NCBI GenBank assembly: GCA_029933275.1
Contig: JAOZOM010000032.1
Coordinates: 1 to 13,405, forward strand
Length of the DNA stretch: 13,405 nt
DNA from: Anaerolineales bacterium
GTDB taxonomy: Bacteria; Chloroflexota; Anaerolineae; Anaerolineales; Villigracilaceae
Direction of reading: 5' to 3'
The position numbers and the translations under genes were made by a program. Shown here one piece after another: positions 6,359 to 13,155 of the stretch; position 1 is the first letter of the stretch; each line of letters starts with the position of its first letter. The notes under the pieces are model-generated. The model worked only from the letters and a program-made list of their open reading frames with translations, made no database searches and was not told the DNA's origin.

Positions 6359-7489
6359 ATGGTGAGTAATTGGCATGGGAAATATGTAATCGGTTTAACT
6401 GGGAATATAGCCACCGGAAAAAGCGTGGTGCGCAAAATGTTAGAGCATTTGGGGGCTTATAGTATTGATGCGGATGCACTCTCTCATCGTGCGATGGCAA
6501 AGGGCGCACCCGCGTACCAACCCGTCGTAGATACTTTTGGCAAATGGCTTTTAGATGAGAACCAAGAAATTGACCGCGTGAAATTGGGACAGGTGGTTTT
6601 TAGTTCACCGGATGCTTTAAAAAAGTTGGAAGAAATTGTCCATCCTTTTGTAGGGCAAGCGGTTGATCTTTTGGCAAAACGCTCAAAACATGAAGTAATT
6701 GTGATTGAAGCGATTAAACTCCTAGAGGGCGATCTTGCTACTTTTTGCGATAGCATTTGGGTGACAGACGCACCTGAATCTTTGCAAAAAACTCGCTTGA
6801 TGGAAAAACGAAGTCTCAGCGAGGCAGAAGCGATTCAACGCATTTATTCTCAAGGCGCACAAAAAGATAAAATTGAAGCCGCCGATATTGTGATTGATAA
6901 TACCGGCTCTTTTGAAGATTTATGGAAACAGGTTTCCGCGGGGTGGAAGAAAATTAATCAAAAAGAAGAGGAAGAGACCATTGTAGAGGTCAAAAGCGGT
7001 GATTTCGCGGTAAAACGCGGACATCCAAGAAATGCGGATGCGATTGCCGCGTTGATGACCAAGCTCGGCAAAATTGAGATGAATTCTAGCAAGGTGATGG
7101 AAGCCTTTGGCGAAAAAGCCTTTTTCATTCTCGAATTAGAAGAGAAATTAGTTGGGCTGGCTGGCTGGCAAGTAGAAAATCTTGTTACACGCACAATTGA
7201 TCTTTATATCAACCCCAATATTTCTCCCGCAGATGGGTTAAAAGCCCTTGTTGAAAAAATCGAAAGCGCATCAAAGGCACTACAAAGCGAGGCTTCGTTA
7301 CTCTTCTTAGAAGATAACCTCGCCAAACACGAAGATATTTGGAAAACCCTCGGCTACGAAAAGCGGACTCCTAAAACACTGGGCGTGCGTGCGTGGCAAG
7401 AAGCTGCCGAAGAAAAACTCAATACCAACACCAACAGAACATTATTTTTCAAACAACTTCGCATAGATCGGGTTTTACGCCCAATTTAA
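6359..7489 (+). CDS. coaE: Dephospho-CoA kinase fused to a C-terminal GNAT-like domain
   Basis: The N-terminal part (about residues 8-200) is dephospho-CoA kinase, which phosphorylates the 3'-OH of the ribose in the last step of coenzyme A synthesis. The P-loop GLTGNIATGKS (12-22), IDADAL (36-41), the HPFV segment (95-98) and the family C-terminal signature KIEAADIVIDNTGS (171-184) are all present. The residue expected as Pro in the common PLLFE motif is replaced (IEAIKLLEG). After a charged hinge (about 200-208) comes a domain of about 165 residues whose strand pattern (FFILELEEKLVGLAGWQVE, then TIDLYINP) resembles GNAT acetyltransferases. It lacks a recognisable R/QxxGxG/A acetyl-CoA loop, so catalysis is doubtful; binding or sensing of a CoA species is speculation. 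Typical CoaE is about 200 residues, so this is nearly double. The gene ends 9 nt before a strong terminator. Confidence 0.88.
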   Translation: MVSNWHGKYVIGLTGNIATGKSVVRKMLEHLGAYSIDADALSHRAMAKGAPAYQPVVDTFGKWLLDENQEIDRVKLGQVVFSSPDALKKLEEIVHPFVGQAVDLLAKRSKHEVIVIEAIKLLEGDLATFCDSIWVTDAPESLQKTRLMEKRSLSEAEAIQRIYSQGAQKDKIEAADIVIDNTGSFEDLWKQVSAGWKKINQKEEEETIVEVKSGDFAVKRGHPRNADAIAALMTKLGKIEMNSSKVMEAFGEKAFFILELEEKLVGLAGWQVENLVTRTIDLYINPNISPADGLKALVEKIESASKALQSEASLLFLEDNLAKHEDIWKTLGYEKRTPKTLGVRAWQEAAEEKLNTNTNRTLFFKQLRIDRVLRPI

Positions 7490-7497
7490 TCAAATCT

Positions 7498-7523
7498 TGG
7501 GCTGGATAATCCAGCCCATTTTT
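7498..7523 (+). terminator. Intrinsic terminator after coaE
   Basis: TGGGCTGGA (7498-7506) and TCCAGCCCA (7510-7518) form a perfect 9-bp stem with a TAA loop, followed directly by TTTTT (7519-7523). It begins 9 nt after the coaE stop and ends about 15 nt before the cdaA GTG, so it separates coaE transcription from the cdaA operon, or attenuates read-through into it. Confidence 0.85.
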
Positions 7524-7538
7524 ATCTCTCACCCTCCT

Positions 7539-8408
7539 GTGACTAATTTTCTCAGCGACATCATCTTTTTTTTCGAGCGGCTTGATTGGTTAAGCGTTGT
7601 CGATATTCTCCTCGTCACGCTCATCTTTTTTGCGTTGCTCTATATGCTACGCGATACGCAAGCAATGGCACTTTTGCGCGGCGTTCTCTTTTTGGTCGTC
7701 TTTATCATTGTTCTAACAAGCATTTTAGATTTACCCGCGTTTTCATGGCTAATCAACACCACCTTGCCCGCGTTACTTTTGGCGATTCCCGTTATTTTTG
7801 CCCCAGAGATTCGGCGCACTTTAGAACGAATCGGACGCGCGGGCGCGATTCATCTCGCCAACACGCAAAGTGCAGAAGCCAAAATAGAGATGATGGTCAA
7901 AGCCATCATCAGCGCAACGGCGCGCCTCTCTGCTCGGCAACATGGGGCTTTAATTATTTTACAACGCCTCGATACCCTCGCAAAATATGCAGAAAGCGGC
8001 GTGTGGATGGATGCGACCATCACACCCGAACTCCTCTTGCAAGTTTTTTATCCCAACACCCCCTTACATGACGGAGCGGTAATCATCGCGGATTTTAGGC
8101 TTGCTGCCGCCTCATGTATCATGCCTCTCTCCTCAAGCGGAATTTTAGCTAGTTCCCCCGAGCGCGAAATGGGACTTCGGCATCGTGCCGCCTTAGGCAT
8201 CTCAGAAGAAAGCGATGCCCTCGCCCTCGTTGTCTCAGAAGAAAATGGCAATATCTCCATCGCCCAAAGCGGAAGAATCATTCGTCAGCTCAGTTCTGAG
8301 CGATTAGAGAATATCCTTTTTGCATTTTATCGTCCCACCGGATTAACGCGCAGTGTAGGCATGTTGGGGCATTATTTCCCCTTCCTCTTCAAGCGCAAAG
8401 AAGAATAA
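7539..8408 (+). CDS. cdaA: Diadenylate cyclase CdaA (membrane-bound c-di-AMP synthase)
   Basis: Condenses two ATP into cyclic di-AMP, a second messenger for osmolyte and potassium balance and envelope homeostasis. About 289 residues from the GTG. Three N-terminal membrane helices (about 18-37, 44-65 and 74-90) are followed by the DAC (DisA_N) domain. Both catalytic signatures are present: HDGAVII (177-183) and RHRAALGISEE (214-224). The residue before RHR is Leu (GLRHRAA) where Thr is usual (GTRHRAA). The frame is open from a TTG at 7497, but that lies inside the coaE terminator, so the GTG at 7539 is preferred; it has no clear Shine-Dalgarno and no obvious promoter. The next gene is the cognate regulator cdaR, one base after the stop. 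Confidence 0.95.
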   Translation: MTNFLSDIIFFFERLDWLSVVDILLVTLIFFALLYMLRDTQAMALLRGVLFLVVFIIVLTSILDLPAFSWLINTTLPALLLAIPVIFAPEIRRTLERIGRAGAIHLANTQSAEAKIEMMVKAIISATARLSARQHGALIILQRLDTLAKYAESGVWMDATITPELLLQVFYPNTPLHDGAVIIADFRLAAASCIMPLSSSGILASSPEREMGLRHRAALGISEESDALALVVSEENGNISIAQSGRIIRQLSSERLENILFAFYRPTGLTRSVGMLGHYFPFLFKRKEE

Positions 8409-8409
8409 T

Positions 8410-9657
8410 ATGTTTCGCTGGCTTGGCAAAAATCTTAGCTCTTTTTTTCTCGCACTCGTCCTCGCGATTGGCGTTTGGGCGGCAGCAGTTAATGCCGCAG
8501 ACCCAAACGAAGAATTGACCTATCCAAAACAGATTCCGATTGAGATTGTGGGGCAAGGAACTGATCTTCTCATCACCAATGCTTATTCGGAGCAACTCAA
8601 GCTCACCCTGCGCGCGCCGCGCTCCATCTGGGAGCAACTTATCGCCAACGAGGATAACATCCACATCATTCTTGATTTATCCGGTTTGAGCGCGGGAGAG
8701 TATTCGCTTGAGCCGCAAATCCAAATTAAAATCCAGCCCACACGGATTATCTCCTATTCACCGGCAACCATTAATATCACTCTTGAAGAATTAGTCACGC
8801 GAGAAATCCCTATCCAACTAGACCTTAATCTTGAAACCTCGACTGGCTACCAGGCAAGCATCCCCACTTTAAGCATCGAAAAAGCAACCGTTTCTGGCGC
8901 AAAATCATTAGTAGACAGCGTTACGACTATGCGAGTTTCCTATAAATCAACCGAAGTCCGTGAAGATATTCAAGAAACACTTTCCATCGAAGCGATTGAC
9001 GAGAGTGGACAGACCGTACACGGAATCGATATTAATCCTGCCAAAGTTCTTCTCGAAATCCCAATCAGCCAACAAGGCGGCTACCGAGATGTAGCAGTTA
9101 AAGTAGGTGTGACAGGACAGGTGGCAAACCTTTATCGTCTCACCAATATCTCCGTTTTCCCGCCCGTCATCACGGTCTATTCTGCCGACACGCAACTCAT
9201 CAACGAACTACCCGGTGTCGTTGAAACAGAGCCTCTCGATATTGAAGGCATCAGCGAAGATATTTCGGCTCGCCTAAAGTTAATTTTGCCCGAAAACATC
9301 TCTATAGTCGGAGATCAAAGTGTTTTGGTGCAAGTCAGCGTAAAAGCCATTTTAGGCAGTCTCACAATTTCAGAAAAAACGCTTGAAATCATCAATCTTG
9401 ATCCCGCTTTATTCGCCGAGCTTTCCCCTCTCACGGTAGATGTGATTGTTTCAGGTCCCCTCCCTGCATTGGATACCCTCAGCGCAGAAGACCTGCGCGT
9501 TATCGTAAATGTGGAAGGGCTTGCCGCAGGCGAATACCAACTAACCCCTGTGGTCGAAATTCTGAACGATGAAATCAAAGTCGAATCGATTTTGCCAGAA
9601 AGCATCAAAGTTACCATTAGCGAAACACCTTTCGCCACACCAACCGCTCAACCTTAA
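8410..9657 (+). CDS. cdaR: CdaA regulatory protein CdaR (YbbR-domain protein)
   Basis: 415 residues with one N-terminal membrane anchor (about 8-28) and a large extracytoplasmic part built of about four YbbR repeats (roughly 32-116, 117-204, 205-308 and 309-405). Each is a beta-rich unit ending near an ITLEE-, VLLEIP- or VKVTI-like strand; the SGLSAGEYSL and VEGLAAGEYQL segments are clear examples. YbbR proteins bind CdaA and tune c-di-AMP synthesis in Bacillota. The ATG follows the cdaA stop after one base (TAAT, then ATG), indicating translational coupling. The protein ends in a short Thr/Pro/Ala tail (FATPTAQP), a style common in Chloroflexota exported proteins. Repeat boundaries are by eye. 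Confidence 0.9.
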   Translation: MFRWLGKNLSSFFLALVLAIGVWAAAVNAADPNEELTYPKQIPIEIVGQGTDLLITNAYSEQLKLTLRAPRSIWEQLIANEDNIHIILDLSGLSAGEYSLEPQIQIKIQPTRIISYSPATINITLEELVTREIPIQLDLNLETSTGYQASIPTLSIEKATVSGAKSLVDSVTTMRVSYKSTEVREDIQETLSIEAIDESGQTVHGIDINPAKVLLEIPISQQGGYRDVAVKVGVTGQVANLYRLTNISVFPPVITVYSADTQLINELPGVVETEPLDIEGISEDISARLKLILPENISIVGDQSVLVQVSVKAILGSLTISEKTLEIINLDPALFAELSPLTVDVIVSGPLPALDTLSAEDLRVIVNVEGLAAGEYQLTPVVEILNDEIKVESILPESIKVTISETPFATPTAQP

Positions 9658-9675
9658 TCAACAAGAGAAAATCTT

Positions 9676-11037
9676 ATGACAAAACCAGTAGTTGCCCTCG
9701 TTGGTCGCCCCAATGTGGGTAAAAGCACCCTTTTCAATCGTCTCGTTGGCGAACGCCTCGCAATTGTGGATGATACCCCCGGCACTACTCGTGATCGAAT
9801 TCTTGCCGAATCAGAGTGGAGCGGAATTTATTTTGACGTAATCGACACGGGCGGAATCGACCCGACACACGGCGGGGACACTCCCCTTTCAACTGGCTCG
9901 GCGGACTTCATCTTGGATATTAAATCCCAAGCACAGGTCGCCATCGAAGAATCAGATGCGGTTCTCTTCCTCACAGACGGCGGAAGCGGACCCACCCCTC
10001 CCGACCGAGAAGTTGCCCAAATCCTGCGCCGTAGCCAAAAGAAACTCGAAGACGGGAGCTTCTATCCCCCCATCTACCTCGTTGTCAATAAATGTGAAAA
10101 TGAAATCCGCCGCGAAGCCGCCACTGAATTCTACGAATTAGGCATCGGAGACCCCATCCCCATCTCTGCCATGCACGGAACAAATGTCGGCGATTTACTC
10201 GATCAAATTGTCGCAGGCTTCCCTGAAACAGAAACGGAAGCTGACGATTCGATAAAAATCTCCATTGTTGGCAAACCTAATGCGGGGAAATCCAGCTTGC
10301 TCAACAAATTGGTCGGCAGCGAACGCGCCATCGTCAGCCCCATCGCAGGGACAACACGCGACGCGGTTGATACTCAATTTGAATACGAAGGTGTCCCGCT
10401 AACGCTCATTGATACCGCCGGAATTCGGCGGCGAGGCAAAATTGACCCCGGCGTAGAACGATATAGCGTTGTCCGCGCTCATAAAGCCATCGAACGCGCC
10501 GATGTCGCCCTTCTGATAATTGACGCAGAAAGCGGCATCACCGCGCAAGATTTGCATATCGCCGGTTATATTCTCGACGCGTGGAAAAGCACGGTCGTCC
10601 TCGTCAATAAATGGGACGCTGTTGAAAAAGACAGCTATACAATGAACTACTATACAGAGAAAATTCTCCGTGAGTTGAATTTTATGCCCTACGTCCCCTT
10701 ACTTTTCATCTCCGCAAAAACAGGACAACGCGTAGATAGAGTTCTCCCCCTCGCGTTAAAAGTACAAGAAGCACGGTTAACACGCATCCCCACTTCGAAG
10801 CTAAATAAAATCCTGCGAGAAGCTCAAGACGCGCATCCCGCCCCATCCCAAGCTGGAAGACAACTCAAACTTTATTACGCTACCCAAGTTCGCTCCGACC
10901 CACCCACCTTCCTCGTCTACGTCAACGATCCAAAGCTAATGCACTTCTCTTATCGGCGTTTTCTTGAAAACCGCATCCGCGAGGCTTACGAATTCATCGG
11001 CACTCCGATTCGGATTGTCTTGAAAGGAAAGAAATAA
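9676..11037 (+). CDS. der: Ribosome-assembly GTPase Der (EngA)
   Basis: Double-domain GTPase required for maturation of the 50S ribosomal subunit. The first G-domain shows GRPNVGKS (10-17), DTPGTTRD (33-40), DTGG (57-60) and a G4 motif NKCE (138-141). The second shows GKPNAGKS (199-206), a TTRD segment (226-229), DTAGIRRRGK (246-255) and a normal NKWD (311-314). The C-terminal KH-like domain runs from about 365 to 453. G-domain 1 carries extra residues around 63-80 and 120-132. Its G4 ends in Glu rather than the guanine-contacting Asp, which is unusual. The gene starts 18 nt after cdaR with a weak AAGAGA ribosome site, so it is probably cotranscribed with cdaA and cdaR. Length (453) is normal to slightly long. 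Confidence 0.96.
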   Translation: MTKPVVALVGRPNVGKSTLFNRLVGERLAIVDDTPGTTRDRILAESEWSGIYFDVIDTGGIDPTHGGDTPLSTGSADFILDIKSQAQVAIEESDAVLFLTDGGSGPTPPDREVAQILRRSQKKLEDGSFYPPIYLVVNKCENEIRREAATEFYELGIGDPIPISAMHGTNVGDLLDQIVAGFPETETEADDSIKISIVGKPNAGKSSLLNKLVGSERAIVSPIAGTTRDAVDTQFEYEGVPLTLIDTAGIRRRGKIDPGVERYSVVRAHKAIERADVALLIIDAESGITAQDLHIAGYILDAWKSTVVLVNKWDAVEKDSYTMNYYTEKILRELNFMPYVPLLFISAKTGQRVDRVLPLALKVQEARLTRIPTSKLNKILREAQDAHPAPSQAGRQLKLYYATQVRSDPPTFLVYVNDPKLMHFSYRRFLENRIREAYEFIGTPIRIVLKGKK

Positions 11038-11066
11038 ACGCAAGACCTAACTACTCAGCCTTGAAG

Positions 11067-11180
11067 AGATAGAACACGGATTCGCACGAATCAAGCTGAT
11101 TTACGCGGATTTAAAAACTTTTCCGGGTTTTATCCGCGAGAATCCGTAAAATCAGCGTGAATCCGTATCCTGTTTTATCT
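11067..11180. repeat. Multi-arm inverted-repeat region between der and argF
   Basis: Three nested arm pairs are visible. The outer pair is AGATAGAACACGGATTCGC (11067-11085), related to the complement of 11155-11180 with small gaps. The middle pair is GCTGATTTACGCGGAT (11095-11110) against 11142-11156. The inner pair is CGCGGAT (11104-11110) against ATCCGCG (11132-11138). Words like ACGGATT and TCCGCG recur. No gene is present in 11038-11240. The first half after der could terminate transcription, but no T-run follows a tight stem. Confidence 0.55.
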
Positions 11181-11230
11181 GGGTGAGTGGTTACCGCAAA
11201 ATAAATATCTACGATATTACCCCAAAATTA

Positions 11231-11235
11231 AGGAG
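11231..11235 (+). promoter_or_regulatory. Strong ribosome binding site of the ornithine carbamoyltransferase gene
   Basis: AGGAG with a 5-nt A-only spacer before the ATG at 11241. It fixes the start and is the clearest Shine-Dalgarno on the plus strand here. Confidence 0.7.
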
Positions 11236-11240
11236 AAAAA

Positions 11241-12242
11241 ATGGCTTTCAATTTGCGTCACCGAAGTTTTACCAAACTCTTGGATTTCACTCCAAAAGAG
11301 ATTAAGTTTTTACTCAAATTATCTGCTGATCTCAAAGCCGCAAAATACAGCGGTTATGAGCAAGCAACTTTGGCAAAGAAAAATATTGCCCTGATTTTTG
11401 AAAAAGCATCCACACGCACTCGAACTGCTTTTGAAGTCGCCGCTTATGATCAAGGCGCGCATGTAACCTATCTTGGTCCGAGCGGAACACAAATCGGCTA
11501 TAAAGAAAGCATGAAAGATACCGCTCGCGTGCTGGGACGCAGCTACGACGGGATCGAATATCGCGGCTTCACACAAGAAACTGTTGAAACACTCGCCGAA
11601 TTTGCCGGTGTCCCCGTCTGGAACGGGTTGACGAATGAATTTCATCCCACCCAAGTTCTGGCAGACGTGCTAACTATGATAGAACATAGCTACAAAGATT
11701 TGCCCGAGATTTCCTTCTGCTATATGGGTGATGCACGCAATAATATGGGCAATTCGCTCATGGTCGGTGGCGTGAAATTAGGCATGGATGTTCGTTTATG
11801 CGCGCCAAAATCCCAACAACCGGATAAAGCTCTCATTGAAAGCTGTCGCGCCATCGCGGCAGAGACGGGCGCACGCCTAACGCTAACCGATAATGTTGAA
11901 GAAGGCGTAAAAGGAGCGGATTACCTCTGCACAGACGTTTGGGTCTCGATGGGAGAAGCCGCATCTGTGTGGGAAGAGAGAATAAAATTACTCAAACCCT
12001 ATCAAATCAACGTGGAAACAATGGCTTTGACTGGAAATCCCAACACAAAATTCATGCACTGCCTCCCCGCATTCCATAACCGCCAAACGACCGTGGGCGA
12101 AGAGATGTATCAAAAATTTGGCATAGACGGAATGGAAGTCACTGAAGAAGTCTTTGAATCAGAAGCCTCCATCGTCTTCGATGAAGCCGAGAATCGCCTG
12201 CATACGATCAAGGCAATCATGGTCGCGACATTGGGAGACTGA
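11241..12242 (+). CDS. argF: Ornithine carbamoyltransferase
   Basis: Transfers the carbamoyl group of carbamoyl phosphate to ornithine, giving citrulline in arginine synthesis (or, run in reverse, in the arginine deiminase pathway). 333 residues, the expected length. Landmarks are the carbamoyl-phosphate loop STRTRT (57-62), EYRGF (106-110), HPTQ (135-138), the ornithine-side DVWVSMGE (232-239) and the catalytic-Cys motif HCLPAFH (273-279). The sequence is of the enterobacterial ArgF/ArgI-like and ArcB-like subgroup (LDFTP start, THVTYLGPSG-type loop). It could therefore be anabolic or catabolic; no other arginine or arc gene is in the window to decide. The residue after STRTR is Thr where Cys is common in that subgroup. 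The gene has its own ribosome site and terminator and seems transcribed alone. Confidence 0.96.
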   Translation: MAFNLRHRSFTKLLDFTPKEIKFLLKLSADLKAAKYSGYEQATLAKKNIALIFEKASTRTRTAFEVAAYDQGAHVTYLGPSGTQIGYKESMKDTARVLGRSYDGIEYRGFTQETVETLAEFAGVPVWNGLTNEFHPTQVLADVLTMIEHSYKDLPEISFCYMGDARNNMGNSLMVGGVKLGMDVRLCAPKSQQPDKALIESCRAIAAETGARLTLTDNVEEGVKGADYLCTDVWVSMGEAASVWEERIKLLKPYQINVETMALTGNPNTKFMHCLPAFHNRQTTVGEEMYQKFGIDGMEVTEEVFESEASIVFDEAENRLHTIKAIMVATLGD

Positions 12243-12265
12243 TGCTCACAAGATCAGCTTAAAAG

Positions 12266-12298
12266 AAAAACTCGCTCTCAGTAAGAGCGAGTTTTTTT
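12266..12298 (+). terminator. Intrinsic terminator of the ornithine carbamoyltransferase gene
   Basis: CTCGCTCT (12271-12278) and AGAGCGAG (12284-12291) form an 8-bp GC-rich stem with a CAGTA loop, flanked by A5 on the left and T7 (12292-12298) on the right. It lies about 25 nt after the stop codon. The A/T flanks could let it act in both directions. Confidence 0.92.
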
Positions 12299-12300
12299 AT

Positions 12301-12315
12301 TGGCGGTCCCGACGG
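12301..12315 (-). other. tRNA 3'-end-like fragment
   Basis: The reverse complement of 12301-12315 reads CCGTCGGGACCGCCA, which fits the last T-stem bases, a 7-nt acceptor strand, a G discriminator and CCA of a tRNA. No T-loop or remaining cloverleaf precedes it, so it is not a functional tRNA. It may be a relic or an attachment-site scar, or chance. Confidence 0.3.
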
Positions 12316-12448
12316 ACGGCATTCTGACGCTTACAATCGACCGTTCATCTTACTTCCCCACACATCTCCCAAAGAAGCGATATTGATTATCGAACATCGC
12401 ATCTCAGGTAACAACTTAGAGTAACAATGCTACCTAATGGAGATACCT

Positions 12449-12712
12449 ATGGCTTTCATCAAATATCACAAATTGAAAAATCTTTCCCCCATCGGAAAGT
12501 GGCTTGTTGAGTATACGGATGAACTGGACATCAGCATAACCGAACTCGCTCGCCAAGCAAATTTAGCACAGGGGACTTTGCGCTAACTTGTTATTCAACC
12601 ATTGAGAAAACCCAGTCTGGAAACTTGTGCGAAATTGACGCCATGTCCCTTTTTAATTGTCGTTGACAGGGTAGGATTATTTATCGTTTGGTTTTCATTC
12701 TTACACGATTAG
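12449..12712 (+). pseudogene. Small XRE-type helix-turn-helix regulator broken by an in-frame stop
   Basis: An ATG at 12449 with a good ribosome site (GGAG at 12439-12442, 6-nt spacer) opens a 45-codon frame ending in TAA at 12584-12586. The translated part contains ELDISITELARQANLAQGTL, the helix-turn-helix core of small XRE-like proteins. Reading on in the same frame past the TAA gives LVIQPLRKPSLETCAKL, which is what the rest of such a domain should look like: the third helix, then the SLETCxKL helix. The frame then degrades and closes with TAG at 12710-12712. The simplest reading is a nonsense mutation plus a decayed or frameshifted C-terminus. A functional 45-residue peptide is the alternative. 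Regulated targets are unknown. Confidence 0.6.
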
Positions 12713-13135
12713 TTATATGAAAATCGCAACGAGAAAGACCAGAATAAAAACTAAAATCATCCACCCCAAAGCAGCGGAGTAATTTCTTGGCGTAATTTGC
12801 CCATCTGCATCCATCTTGCGGATTAATGGGAAGAGCCGCCAGAAGAAAGATGCTATTGAGATAACCAGTGCGGTAGCAGTGAGGGTCAGGGTTTGAGCAT
12901 CCGCCACATAAATGATGACGATCAGTAGCAAGATAAATATCAGCTTCGTTCCGGCTACCCAATAGACCAAGTATTTGACAAAGTTGTGAATTTCGGGGTC
13001 GCTCTTTGATTTCTCCCAAGCGTTAAAAATCCCAACGCCATTGGCGTATTTTGAACCAGGGAAAAAATAGAGTGTGATGACATTGGAGGCTTCCAAAATT
13101 AGAAACCCTATAGTTACAATTCTAAGAAAATTCAT
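12713..13135 (-). CDS. Four-helix integral membrane protein of unknown function
   Basis: About 140 residues, mostly hydrophobic. Predicted membrane helices lie near residues 4-24, 56-80, 84-100 and 122-140. A polar loop (about 27-52, NAWEKSKSDPEIHNFVKYLVYW) and a short charged loop (about 104-121) separate them. I do not recognise the family with certainty. An ATG at 13133-13135 is used here; a TTG two codons upstream (13139-13141) has better spacing to the AAAGGA ribosome site, so the protein may be two residues longer. It lies about 20 nt downstream of the partial membrane-protein gene on the same strand, suggesting one transcript. Its stop immediately abuts the end of the broken regulator on the other strand. 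Confidence 0.75.
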   Translation of the reverse strand: MNFLRIVTIGFLILEASNVITLYFFPGSKYANGVGIFNAWEKSKSDPEIHNFVKYLVYWVAGTKLIFILLLIVIIYVADAQTLTLTATALVISIASFFWRLFPLIRKMDADGQITPRNYSAALGWMILVFILVFLVAIFI

Positions 13136-13155
13136 ATTCAATTTTATCCTTTATC

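Noticed and set aside
7497..7538. TTG start and 14-codon extension of cdaA
   Set aside because: The TTG lies at the base of the coaE terminator stem, so these codons would be inside the hairpin.
7586..8071. 161-codon plus-strand frame inside cdaA
   Set aside because: Out-of-frame shadow of cdaA; His/Arg/Cys-rich translation with no motif.
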